Shown here: positions 16,021 to 23,816 of the stretch, piece by piece | How positions within the stretch are numbered: position 1 is the first letter of the stretch | How the letters are laid out: each line of letters opens with the position of its first letter | Assembly (NCBI GenBank): GCA_020059485.1 | Contig: JAGVCA010000031.1 | Span: 1-57,104, forward strand | From: Anaerolineales bacterium | GTDB taxonomy: Bacteria > Chloroflexota > Anaerolineae > Anaerolineales > UBA11579 | DNA: 57,104 nucleotides | Reading direction: 5' to 3' | The notes under the pieces: generated by a model | Seen by the model: only the letters and a program-made list of their open reading frames with translations | The model's database searches: none | What the model was told of the DNA's origin: nothing | Program-made: the position numbers and the translations under genes

Positions 16021-16461
16021 ATGGACTGGAAAAAAGGACGCGGAAAGTTAGGTGTGTTTCACAATTTGTTAGGTGCTTGGATTACCGAGGCGGATTCGGA
16101 GATGGGGCAGGTGACATGCCGCCGCGAATATTCCATCGTGCTGGAGGGCAAGTACATCCAGTTGCTGGCTCACTGGGAATTTAGCGGCAAGACTTACGAC
16201 GAGATCACCCTGATCGGGGTGAATGCCGAGAAGGAAGTCTGCTTCTGGTCATTCACCTCGGATGGCAAACAATCGGACGGCAAACTGGCCGACATGACCG
16301 AACTGCACCCCGATGCGGTCGGATTTCATGCCGAGATGCCGGCTGGGCTGGCGCGCCAGGGTTATTGGCCGGACGATGGGGAAGGTTTTCATTGGGTGGT
16401 TGAGGCGAAGACCAAGAAAGGCTGGACCCGGATGGTCGACCACCACTACCGCCCGGCGTAA
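16021..16461 (+). CDS. DUF1579-like protein
   Basis: A 146-residue soluble protein rich in beta strands (LGAWITEADSEMG..CRREYSIVLEGKYIQLLAHWEF..KTYDEITLIGVN). The layout of a lipocalin-like barrel with a recurring start WxxGxG.. resembles the DUF1579 family, whose function is unknown. Start ATG 16021 follows AGGAAAGGAA. It lies 34 bp after the DinB-like gene, so the two may be co-transcribed. Family assignment is tentative. Confidence 0.6.
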   Translation: MDWKKGRGKLGVFHNLLGAWITEADSEMGQVTCRREYSIVLEGKYIQLLAHWEFSGKTYDEITLIGVNAEKEVCFWSFTSDGKQSDGKLADMTELHPDAVGFHAEMPAGLARQGYWPDDGEGFHWVVEAKTKKGWTRMVDHHYRPA

Positions 16462-16482
16462 CCCCGATTTGATCGGTGGGAA

Positions 16483-16620
16483 TCAGCCCTGATCGTGATC
16501 GCGGTCTGAGCCGGGACGTTTGCGGATCACCAGTAAAAAGATTGCCGCGCCAATCACTACCAGAAACAGGGCGCAGATCAACAGGATGATCACAAGTTCG
16601 ATCACACCAATACTGGGCAT
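16483..16620 (-). CDS. 45-residue membrane miniprotein
   Basis: One hydrophobic helix (about 4-32, GVIELVIILLICALFLVVIGAA) followed by a charged tail (IRKRPGSDRDHDQG). ATG 16620 lies 7 nt after AAAGGAG; another ATG at 16626 is too close. The ribosome site is inside the last codons of the upstream 224-residue gene, so the pair is probably coupled. It is the last gene of a three-gene minus-strand operon headed by an alkaline-phosphatase-superfamily enzyme. Too short for a family call. Confidence 0.6.
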   Translation of the reverse strand: MPSIGVIELVIILLICALFLVVIGAAIFLLVIRKRPGSDRDHDQG

Positions 16621-16622
16621 AC

Positions 16623-17297
16623 TCATTCTCCTTTCTTCGCTTCATTATCTACCGCAAGCCTGATCGTAAACAGCAGGTCCGTTGCAGCATGCAGGCTTGC
16701 CTGGTCTCTGGGGATGCGGAATGTTTCCAGTTGGGCAACTAAAACAAAGAATTGTGGGTGCCGCGGACAGTAATTCTCTCCCAGGGCTAACGCTGTGCCC
16801 TTGAGGATGCGTCCACCGGCTGCCCGCCCTTGCGGCGTGTCCGGCAGGGTTTGCAACTGCCGGATATCGTCCTCGACCATTGTGATTACTTCACTGGTAG
16901 AGAGCGTCACCCGATCAAAAAAGTAGGGGGCATAGTAACTGCGCATCACCAGTTCGGCGGCATTCAACTGCGAATCGAAGGCTGATTTTTCCAGCGTCTC
17001 ACGGCAGGCGGCCAAAAACCCGTTCAGCATGATGAAGAAGCGAAGATTCAGGTGGCCGCGTGCCAACCGATCTTCAGACGCGAGCTCGGAGATCAAACCC
17101 TGGAAGGTCTCGACAGCTTGTTGGTATGTGCCAACCGGTTCGCTGTCCTGGCCAAAGCAAGCGGCGAGCGCGTCGGCGACCTGGGGGTTGAGTTCCTGTA
17201 GGCTGGCAGTCTGCTCGCTCCAGCCTTCCGGCGAGTTGTCCAGTCGTCCAAACCGTGCGCCCAGGACCGACAGCAGATCATGGATGGCGGTCGTCAT
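16623..17297 (-). CDS. Hypothetical 224-residue protein
   Basis: I do not recognise this protein. It is predicted soluble and mainly helical, with no signal peptide and no visible catalytic motif. A middle stretch (about 85-110, LARGHLNLRFFIMLNGFLAACRETLEKSAF) is amphipathic. The start is ATG 17297, 4 bp after the stop of the phosphatase-superfamily gene; a longer frame to 17405 lies inside that gene and is rejected. It is followed by a 45-residue membrane protein that uses a ribosome site in its last codons. The tight packing argues that the three products work together. Confidence 0.7.
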   Translation of the reverse strand: MTTAIHDLLSVLGARFGRLDNSPEGWSEQTASLQELNPQVADALAACFGQDSEPVGTYQQAVETFQGLISELASEDRLARGHLNLRFFIMLNGFLAACRETLEKSAFDSQLNAAELVMRSYYAPYFFDRVTLSTSEVITMVEDDIRQLQTLPDTPQGRAAGGRILKGTALALGENYCPRHPQFFVLVAQLETFRIPRDQASLHAATDLLFTIRLAVDNEAKKGE

Positions 17298-17301
17298 GGG
17301 A

Positions 17302-18594
17302 TCACAGCGGGACGGCCAGAAACGGCACCAGCATCTCGTCAGGGGATAACCCGCCATGCCGGCCGATGATCGGGTTCGGTTTGGCACCCCACCACCAGAA
17401 GGCATTCCCCCTGGCTAGCACGGTCAGATCGCCGGTGCGGTCCAGCAGGGACGGGTGGCTGGCGCCTGGTCCGAACAGCCCTTTCTCGATGGCATAAGGC
17501 GTTTCCAGCACCGCGAACTGGTTCGGCCAGGTACGCTCGATATACTCACGTACCGCTTCGGTCTGCCCGGGCCGGATGTACAGGAAGGTCAGGCGGTTCT
17601 CGCCGGTCGGCTGGATGTGCAGCCGGCGGGTGAAGTCCGGGTGATTGCGCAGATCGTAATGGGCGTCCATTTTGTTGGTGGTGATCTGGCCGTGGTCGGC
17701 GGTCAGGATCAGCAAGGTACCTTCCCGTTCGGCGTGGGTCAGCCGGTTGAGGAAGACGCGTTCGAATGCCTGGCTGAAGCCGTAGAATTCGTCCTCAATG
17801 CGCGGGTCGTCCGGGCCGTGCAGATGCGAGAGCCCATCCACTTCAGACCAGTATACCCAGGCGAGGGTTTTGCCGGATTGAGGCTGCTGCCACAGCTGCC
17901 ACACCCGGTACCACATATCCGCCGCGCCACCGCAGCCGACCCGGTTGACATTATTGAAGAACATCTCCGAAAGACCGGAGTCGATGATCGAGTAATGCTG
18001 GAAGGCGTGGATCGAGACACCATGCTGACTGAGATGCGCCCCGATCCCGGGCGCGGGCAGGAATTTGGCGGGATCAAACCCGGCATGTTCCAGGCTTCCG
18101 ATCCCGCCGCCTTTGAAGGTGATCGGGGTATGCAGGATCGTATTGGCGACCACCCCGTATTCCTTCATCCACATCTCGTACCCGGTGATGCCATGGACAC
18201 GCGGCGGCAGTGCGGTCCAGTAGGAGGTCAGGGCGGCGCTGGTCGTGCTGGGGGCGATCGAGGACAGCGGGGCCAGCACGCCCTGGTCGAGCAGCCGATT
18301 CCAAACCAGCTCCGGGGACCGTTCCAGCCAGGCCTGGAAGCGGTGCAAGGCCAGTGCATCCATCAGGATCACGATCACGCGTTCGTATCCGCTGCCGGCT
18401 GCCTGCAGGATCTCGGCATTGAGCGGCGGGAGGGTGGTGGCAGGCGGTACGTCCAGGAAGTGGCACAGACTGTTGGGCGTATTCAGGATCGAGAGGCCGC
18501 CGTAGTTGGGGTGAACCATCTCGGCAGGCAGGTCGAGTTCGGGTAGTCTATAGCTGCGGATGGTCGGCAGCAATGCAGCGGTCAGGTCGGTCAT
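17302..18594 (-). CDS. Alkaline phosphatase superfamily enzyme (phosphodiesterase/PglZ-like)
   Basis: A 430-residue soluble hydrolase of the nucleotide-pyrophosphatase/phosphodiesterase type. Metal-site motifs are visible: VIVILMDAL near residue 75, the nucleophile Thr in IAPSTTSAAL near 117, WSEVDGLSHLHGPDD near 260 and LILTADHGQI near 302. A His in the late GGLSPDEMLVP region completes the set. It hydrolyses phosphodiesters or phosphomonoesters; the substrate is not evident. No signal peptide is seen, so it acts in the cytoplasm. It heads an operon with the 224-residue and 45-residue genes. Confidence 0.85.
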   Translation of the reverse strand: MTDLTAALLPTIRSYRLPELDLPAEMVHPNYGGLSILNTPNSLCHFLDVPPATTLPPLNAEILQAAGSGYERVIVILMDALALHRFQAWLERSPELVWNRLLDQGVLAPLSSIAPSTTSAALTSYWTALPPRVHGITGYEMWMKEYGVVANTILHTPITFKGGGIGSLEHAGFDPAKFLPAPGIGAHLSQHGVSIHAFQHYSIIDSGLSEMFFNNVNRVGCGGAADMWYRVWQLWQQPQSGKTLAWVYWSEVDGLSHLHGPDDPRIEDEFYGFSQAFERVFLNRLTHAEREGTLLILTADHGQITTNKMDAHYDLRNHPDFTRRLHIQPTGENRLTFLYIRPGQTEAVREYIERTWPNQFAVLETPYAIEKGLFGPGASHPSLLDRTGDLTVLARGNAFWWWGAKPNPIIGRHGGLSPDEMLVPFLAVPL

Positions 18595-18625
18595 TGGGCC
18601 TCCAGTCGGGTTGGTCTGAAGGTGG

Positions 18626-18671
18626 ATTATACCTGAGTTGCACCTGTAAATTCCTGGTGTGAGGATATAAT
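18626..18671. promoter_or_regulatory. Back-to-back -10 boxes of divergent genes
   Basis: TATAAT on the minus strand at 18626-18631 serves the phosphatase-superfamily gene. TATAAT on the plus strand at 18666-18671 serves the solute-binding protein gene; its expected transcription start falls on the ATG at 18678, giving a leaderless mRNA. Neither has a strong -35. Confidence 0.5.
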
Positions 18672-18677
18672 CAGGCT

Positions 18678-20048
18678 ATGCGATCACTCTTCTGGAAGGT
18701 CCTGGCATTACTATTATTGGGGACACTACTGATCCTGGCGTCAGCCTGCGGGCAGGATGACCCGGCGGGGGATGGCTCGCTGCGGATCATCACCGCGACA
18801 CCCCGTGCCACCCTGACCCCGACGATCACGCCGACGCCGCAGGTGCCGGCCCTGTCCGCAGAAAAACTGGACGGTACGCGCGTTGACCTGTGGTATCTCT
18901 GGGAACCTGGAACCGAGGACCTGATCTCAGATCTGGCGGTCGATTTTAATACTGGCAATCCGGATGGGATCGAACTGGTGACGAGATCATTTGCCCACTG
19001 GGAAGCGTTCGAGCTGGCGGTGGAAGAAGCCATCCGTAACGGACAACCCCCGGACTTGACACTAGCCGATCCGTACCAATACCTGGCCTGGCACGCTGCC
19101 GGGGCGGTCATCGACCTGACGCCATACCTTGAAAGCCCTGCCTATGGTCTGGATGTGGGCGAATTCTGGCCGGTTTTGCTGGGGCGCGATCTGCAGGACG
19201 GGCTGCGCCTGGGATTTCCGGGATTATTCTCGGCCCGGGTACTGCTCTACAACCAGTCCTGGGCGCAGGAATTGGGGTTTGAGTCACCCCCGGACTCCGC
19301 TGAAGACTTCGCCCGGCAGACCTGTGCCGCGCATCTTGAGAATGGGGACCGCACCGGCGGCTGGATCATCGACCGCACACCGGGCGGCGCGGCGGCCTGG
19401 CTGCTGAGCTTTGAGCCAGCCTTGCAGCGCAGCCTGTCCTTCGATTCGGCCCAGATCGTGGAGGCGTACCGCTTTCTTGCTGACCTGCGCCAGCAGGGCT
19501 GCGCCTGGCTGCCCTTCGCACCTTATCCGGATGCTGTCTTTGCCGAGCGTCTGGGGTTGTTCTACTCGGCTTCCTCCAGCGAGATCGGCTATGTGGCCGA
19601 AGCCTTTACAGCTGCCCTCAACCGGGATGACTGGACGGCGATCGGGTATCCGAACAACCAGGGCCAACCGGCGATCAGCGTATCCGGGCAGTCCTATGTT
19701 ATTTTTGAAACCGATCCGGTTTCTCAGACAGCCGCCTGGTTGGCGGTCCGCTATCTGACCGGCGCGGAGAGCCAGAGAATGCTGGCCGAGCAGGGTTTGT
19801 TCCTGCCGCTCGACCGGGAAACCGCTGAGGTGTTGGCAGACAGCAAGGATCTGCCGGGAGCCTGGCGTGCGGTGCCGGGGCTGATGGAGACGGCGCGCTA
19901 CGAGCCGCCGCTGGCTGCCTGGCGGGTGGTCCGCAGTATTCTTCAGGATGCCCAGGCTGAAGTATTGGATGAACGCTTTGCCATCGGGACGATTTCCCTG
20001 TTCATGGACCAACTCCAGGACTTGGTGGCGGAGTACCTGAACCCGTAA
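18678..20048 (+). CDS. ABC transporter solute-binding lipoprotein (family 1)
   Basis: A 456-residue exported lipoprotein: signal helix (about 8-22), lipobox LASAC with Cys24, a Thr/Pro linker and a family-1 binding fold (RVDLWYLWEPGTE...LAVDFNTGNPDGIELVTRSFAHWEAFELAVEEAI...PDLTLADPYQ). Such proteins bind sugars, glycerol phosphates or similar and hand them to an ABC permease. No permease or ATPase gene is next to it, so it is an orphan or shares a distant permease. The ATG is at the predicted transcription start. Confidence 0.88.
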   Translation: MRSLFWKVLALLLLGTLLILASACGQDDPAGDGSLRIITATPRATLTPTITPTPQVPALSAEKLDGTRVDLWYLWEPGTEDLISDLAVDFNTGNPDGIELVTRSFAHWEAFELAVEEAIRNGQPPDLTLADPYQYLAWHAAGAVIDLTPYLESPAYGLDVGEFWPVLLGRDLQDGLRLGFPGLFSARVLLYNQSWAQELGFESPPDSAEDFARQTCAAHLENGDRTGGWIIDRTPGGAAAWLLSFEPALQRSLSFDSAQIVEAYRFLADLRQQGCAWLPFAPYPDAVFAERLGLFYSASSSEIGYVAEAFTAALNRDDWTAIGYPNNQGQPAISVSGQSYVIFETDPVSQTAAWLAVRYLTGAESQRMLAEQGLFLPLDRETAEVLADSKDLPGAWRAVPGLMETARYEPPLAAWRVVRSILQDAQAEVLDERFAIGTISLFMDQLQDLVAEYLNP

Positions 20049-20071
20049 GTGATATTTGATATACTAACCGA

Positions 20072-20512
20072 ATGACCCCACTACCGGCTTTAAAGATCTA
20101 CACCGACGGCTCGTGCGAGCCGAACCCCGGCCCGGGCGGCTGGGCGGCGCTGCTGATCTATCCCGACCGCCAGATCCCGCTGGCGGGTGCGGCGCGCGAC
20201 ACCACCAACAACCGGATGGAACTGACCGCCGCCGTCGAGGCGCTGCAGGCTTTGCCTGAGCGATCGAAGGTTGATCTGTACACTGATTCGGAATACCTGA
20301 AGCGCGGGATCACCGAGTGGATGCCGAACTGGCGGGCGCGCAATTGGCGGCGCAAGGGCGGCGCGCTGGCGAATGTCGATCTGTGGAAAGCCCTCGACCG
20401 GGCGATCGGGCAGCACCAGATCGTCTGGCACTGGGTCAAGGGGCACGCCAGCAACGAGTACAATAATCAGGTGGACCGTCTGGCGCGTGAGGCGATGAAA
20501 CGGGGAAATTAA
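20072..20512 (+). CDS. rnhA: Ribonuclease HI
   Basis: RNase HI degrades the RNA strand of RNA-DNA hybrids. The 146-residue product has the metal ligands Asp12 (IYTDGSCEPNPGPGGW), Glu50 (NNRMELTA) and Asp72 (LYTDSEY), plus a late Asp near 136 (NQVDRLARE). It has the usual basic handle (WRARNWRRKGG) and the conserved KGHASNEYN His loop. The ATG falls 7 nt after a TATACT -10 box (20060-20065), so the mRNA is probably leaderless. The gene stands 24 bp after the lipoprotein gene. Confidence 0.95.
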   Translation: MTPLPALKIYTDGSCEPNPGPGGWAALLIYPDRQIPLAGAARDTTNNRMELTAAVEALQALPERSKVDLYTDSEYLKRGITEWMPNWRARNWRRKGGALANVDLWKALDRAIGQHQIVWHWVKGHASNEYNNQVDRLAREAMKRGN

Positions 20513-20527
20513 CGCCGGACGCAGGTC

Positions 20528-20556
20528 TTGACGTGCTAGCACCCATGTTCTATAAT
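20528..20556 (+). promoter_or_regulatory. SigA-type promoter
   Basis: TTGACG (20528-20533), 17 bp, TATAAT (20551-20556). The gene start is about 33 nt further. The same hexamers are used before atpZ. Confidence 0.8.
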
Positions 20557-20588
20557 CTGCCCAATTCAGACCGAAATTGGAGGGTATG

Positions 20589-21155
20589 ATGGCCTACAAT
20601 GCCGATGAAATGGCGCAGACGATGATCGACAACATGCCGGAGAAGACCGGCAAGAGCCTCGAAGCCTGGTTCAAGCTCATTGCGTCGAAAAAACTGGAGA
20701 AGCACGGCGAGATCATGAAACTGCTGAAAGGTGAACACGGCGTGACGCACGGCTTTGCCAACACCATCGCGCTGCTCTACCGCCAGCAGGCGGCGGGCGG
20801 CTCGCCGGCGGAAGCCGACCTGGTCAGTGCCCAGTATGATGGCAAACCGGAGATGAAGGCGTGGTACGAAAAACTGGTTAAAGAGGTTGGTAAGTTCGGG
20901 CAGGATGTCGAATTGGCACCCAAGAAGGCGTACGTCAGCCTGCGGCGCGCCAAGCAGTTCGGGATCATCCAGCCGAGCACCAAGGCCCGCATGGACCTCG
21001 GCCTGAACTTGAAGGATGTCAAGCCGAGCGGCGTGCTGATCGAGGGCGACAAGTGGAGCGGGATGTGCTCGCACCGGATCGAACTGCACAGCGCTGACGA
21101 CATCACCCCCGAAGTGATCGGCTGGCTGAAGAAGGCCTACGACGGGGCGGGATAA
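20589..21155 (+). CDS. DUF4287/DUF5655 domain protein
   Basis: A 188-residue soluble protein. The N-terminus (MAYNADEMAQTMIDNMPEKTGKSLEAWFKLI, then KHGEIMKLLKGEHGVTHGFANTIAL) matches the DUF4287 pattern. The second half (YEKLVKEVGKFGQDVELAPKKAYVSLRRAKQFGIIQPSTKARMDLGLNLK) matches DUF5655. The pair is common in bacteria and of unknown function. ATG 20589 is preferred over 20577 and 20586 for its spacing to GGAGGG. It has its own promoter and a terminator, so it is a single-gene unit. Confidence 0.8.
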   Translation: MAYNADEMAQTMIDNMPEKTGKSLEAWFKLIASKKLEKHGEIMKLLKGEHGVTHGFANTIALLYRQQAAGGSPAEADLVSAQYDGKPEMKAWYEKLVKEVGKFGQDVELAPKKAYVSLRRAKQFGIIQPSTKARMDLGLNLKDVKPSGVLIEGDKWSGMCSHRIELHSADDITPEVIGWLKKAYDGAG

Positions 21156-21177
21156 AGCCGGCTGGAAATAATCAATG

Positions 21178-21209
21178 ATGACAGGCACACACCTGCGCCT
21201 GTCATTTTT
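21178..21209 (+). terminator. Terminator after the DUF4287 gene
   Basis: Stem TGACAGGC (21179-21186) with GCCTGTCA (21197-21204), then TTTTT. Confidence 0.85.
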
Positions 21210-21240
21210 CATTTAAGATTAACAGGGGAACGTAAATCGC

Positions 21241-22983
21241 CTACCCAAACAGTCCCTTGCGTTTTTCCGTCACCCCCAGGACTTCATACACCGTCAGCGG
21301 TTTCTCCTTCCCTTTGGCCACCACCGGCTCGACCTGGCGGACTTCCACCTCTTTCTTCACCAACTGGTAAGCCGCCGCGCTGATCAGGATCTGGCTGGCC
21401 TCGGCGTTCTCCTGGATGCGCTTGGCGGTATTCACGCTGTCGCCGATGGCGGTGTAGTCGATGCGCTGCTCGGTGCCGACCACGCCAAGCACGGCTTCGC
21501 CGAAGTGGATCCCGGCCCCAAATGAAAGATGGGCTTCCTTTGGCAAGCGCTGGTGCAGCGCCTGGATGCCGGCCTTGATCGCCAGGGCGGCCTTGACGGC
21601 CCGCAGGGTATGGTCGGGCTGCGGGATCGGGGCGTTGAACCAGGCCATCACGGCGTCGCCCATGAACTTGTCGATCGTGCCTTCTTCGGAGAGGATCGCA
21701 TCCGCGGCGGTTTTGAGGTACTGGTTGAGTACCGCCACCAAAGATTCGGGGTCGAGGTTCTCGCTGTATGTGGTGTAGCCGCGGATATCGGCGAACAGGG
21801 TGGTGATCTCCCCGCGCTTGCCGCCCAGGGCGATCTGGTCCGGGTCGAGCTGGTCGATTACCTTCGGGGAGACCATCTTCTCGAACAACCGGCGCTGCGC
21901 CTCTAGATGTTTATGCTCGGTCAGGTCATCGACCACGATCGCCACGCCCTGGGTGTGCTGGTCGGCGTCTTTTAATGGAGAGAGCGTCAGCCGCAGGTCT
22001 ACCTGGCCGCGCTCCGGCAGGCTGGGGGACACCTCCAGCCCGATCACGCTCTGGTCGGTTCGCCGGACGCTGGAGAGGTGCGGCGTGAGGGTGGTGGCCA
22101 ATGGTTCCAGTATTTGCCCGATCGGGAAGCCGACCAGGTCCAGGCTGGTTTTGCCCAGGATCGATTCGGCTGCTTTATTGATCAGCGTGACGCGGTCTTC
22201 AATATCGGATGTGATCACCCCGCTGACAATTGAGGAGAACACATTGTCCATCAGGTTTTTTAACTCGGTCACTTCGGCCAGGGTGCGGCGGACGGACTCG
22301 AACAACCGGGCATTCTCAATCGCCACCGCCGCCTGGTTGGCAAAAGCGCTCAGCAGATCTCGCTCGGAATCGGTAAAGATCCCGCTGCGCACCCGGTTGT
22401 CGGCATAGATCACCCCGGTCAGTTCGTCTTTGACCATCAGCGGCACACAAAGGATCGAGCGCAGGTTGTGGGCGATGATCGATTCCTGGCCGATGAAGCG
22501 CGGGTCCTCCTGGGCGTTGGTGGTCAGGACGGATTTACCCTCGGCCACCACCCGGTTGATGATCGTGCGGCTGATCTCGAACTCGGAGGGATCCAGACTC
22601 TCCTGCTCCCAGTTGCGGGCCAGTTTGGTGGTCAGCTCCCCATCCTCGCTGCGCAGCATCAGGAAACCGCGTTCGGCATTCGTCAGCCGGACAATGGTAT
22701 CCATCACGATCCGCAGGACTTCATCCGGGTTGAGTGACGAGTTGATCACCTGGCCGATCCCGGCCAGCTCGGTCAGTTTCCGGTTCTCGACCGTCTGCTG
22801 CCGGACCTGCTGGCTGAGTCGGGGCAGGGCCGACGCCAGATCGGTCATCCCCTGGAACACCTCCGCCGGCAGGTGTGTGGCATGCGCCCGCAGCGCGGTA
22901 TCGATCTCTGCGGCCAGTTTCGCCAGCCGGGTGATCTGCTGGTCCGGACTCTGGGCGGTAGTCTGTTCAGGCTGGTTGGTCAT
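21241..22983 (-). CDS. GAF-PAS class III adenylate/guanylate cyclase
   Basis: A 580-residue soluble signalling enzyme: N-terminal coiled region (1-70), a GAF domain (about 75-230), a PAS-like domain (about 240-355) and a class III cyclase domain (about 395-560). Metal-binding Asp residues are in TTLFADIRGYTTY and KFMGDAVMAWF. DKFMGD supplies the Lys, and IDYTAIGDSVNTAKRIQ supplies the residues of the base and transition state, so ATP is the likelier substrate. The GAF domain may bind a nucleotide or a small ligand. No membrane helix. Effectors of the product (cAMP) are not in this window. Confidence 0.9.
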   Translation of the reverse strand: MTNQPEQTTAQSPDQQITRLAKLAAEIDTALRAHATHLPAEVFQGMTDLASALPRLSQQVRQQTVENRKLTELAGIGQVINSSLNPDEVLRIVMDTIVRLTNAERGFLMLRSEDGELTTKLARNWEQESLDPSEFEISRTIINRVVAEGKSVLTTNAQEDPRFIGQESIIAHNLRSILCVPLMVKDELTGVIYADNRVRSGIFTDSERDLLSAFANQAAVAIENARLFESVRRTLAEVTELKNLMDNVFSSIVSGVITSDIEDRVTLINKAAESILGKTSLDLVGFPIGQILEPLATTLTPHLSSVRRTDQSVIGLEVSPSLPERGQVDLRLTLSPLKDADQHTQGVAIVVDDLTEHKHLEAQRRLFEKMVSPKVIDQLDPDQIALGGKRGEITTLFADIRGYTTYSENLDPESLVAVLNQYLKTAADAILSEEGTIDKFMGDAVMAWFNAPIPQPDHTLRAVKAALAIKAGIQALHQRLPKEAHLSFGAGIHFGEAVLGVVGTEQRIDYTAIGDSVNTAKRIQENAEASQILISAAAYQLVKKEVEVRQVEPVVAKGKEKPLTVYEVLGVTEKRKGLFG

Positions 22984-23352
22984 TTCGGCTGTCCTTCTCG
23001 TCCCTGCCGGATGTCTGCGCGCCAGGGGATCGGTCGTTCATGGGTTGATTTTACACTGAATTGCGTTCCCGGACTGTGCAGCGAGGCCTGGAACCCGCCT
23101 GATCGGGAGGATAGGTTGAGCCGTTGGTCAGCCATAGGTAAATCTTATCATTACCCCGATTGGAAGTCTTAGTCGAGCTAATCAAGTTGTGGTAATGTTG
23201 TACCGACCTAATTGTAAGTGCTTATCTGCACAAATGGATTTATCGATAGGTGTTCTTTGGTATAATGTGCCTGATGTGTGGTCGGTGCGCCTGCATCTCT
23301 GCATTGACGCCATTCACACTGTTCGTATCCTGAGGAGATTTGAGGAGCACTG
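22984..23352. other. Intergenic region between the cyclase and nuoA
   Basis: This 369-bp stretch lies between divergent genes. An extended -10 TGGTATAAT (23258-23266) precedes nuoA by about 87 nt. A 10-bp palindrome TAAGTGCTTA lies just upstream of it at about 23214-23223 and could be an operator. No open frame with coding character was accepted. Confidence 0.5.
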
Positions 23353-23712
23353 ATGTTTCTGGATAACTGGTTGTTCGTTGGCTTGTTGGTGATCGTGGCG
23401 GCAGGCATCCCTGCGCTGGCGCTGTTGATCGCCCGGATGATCGCTCCCCGCAAACCCAATCCCGAAAAACTGGATACCTATGAATGCGGTATGGAGACCG
23501 TGGGCGACACCTGGGTGCAGTTCAAGACGCAGTATTACGTCTATGCCCTGGTGTTCCTGATCTTCGATGTGGAGATCATCTTTCTCTATCCCTGGGCGGT
23601 TGCCTTTGACCGGCTCGACCTGCTGGGCGTGATCGCAGGCGTGCTGTTTATCTTTTTGCTGGGTGATGGTCTCGTGTATGCCTGGCGAAAAGGTGCCCTG
23701 ACATGGAATTAG
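23353..23712 (+). CDS. nuoA: NADH-quinone oxidoreductase subunit A
   Basis: NuoA is a three-helix membrane subunit at the junction of the two arms of complex I. The 119-residue product has helices at about 5-27, 63-85 and 90-112 and the hallmark segment LDTYECGMETVGDTW followed by YVYALVFLIFDVEIIFLYPWA. The start ATG 23353 follows GAGGAGC. In most bacteria nuoB, C and D come next; here a terminator-like hairpin and then nuoH follow, so the peripheral-arm genes are absent from the locus. Confidence 0.95.
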   Translation: MFLDNWLFVGLLVIVAAGIPALALLIARMIAPRKPNPEKLDTYECGMETVGDTWVQFKTQYYVYALVFLIFDVEIIFLYPWAVAFDRLDLLGVIAGVLFIFLLGDGLVYAWRKGALTWN

Positions 23713-23727
23713 CGGATTAGTTGTTTG

Positions 23728-23763
23728 GAAAAGCTGGCGAGGTTACTCATCAGCTTTTCTTTT
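23728..23763 (+). terminator. Hairpin between nuoA and nuoH
   Basis: GAAAAGCTG (23728-23736) with CAGCTTTTC (23751-23759), then TTTT after one T. A second hairpin lies at 23779-23795. It stands exactly where nuoBCD(I) would be in a standard operon and may lower expression of the downstream genes or mark an old rearrangement. Confidence 0.6.
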
Positions 23764-23816
23764 GGATTATGAGCTCCACAGACCCGGCCGGTCTGCGGAT
23801 GTTTTAGGAGCATAAC

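Noticed and set aside
22873-23172. 99-codon open frame over the cyclase start and the intergenic region
   Set aside because: It overlaps the cyclase gene in antisense and has no coding character.
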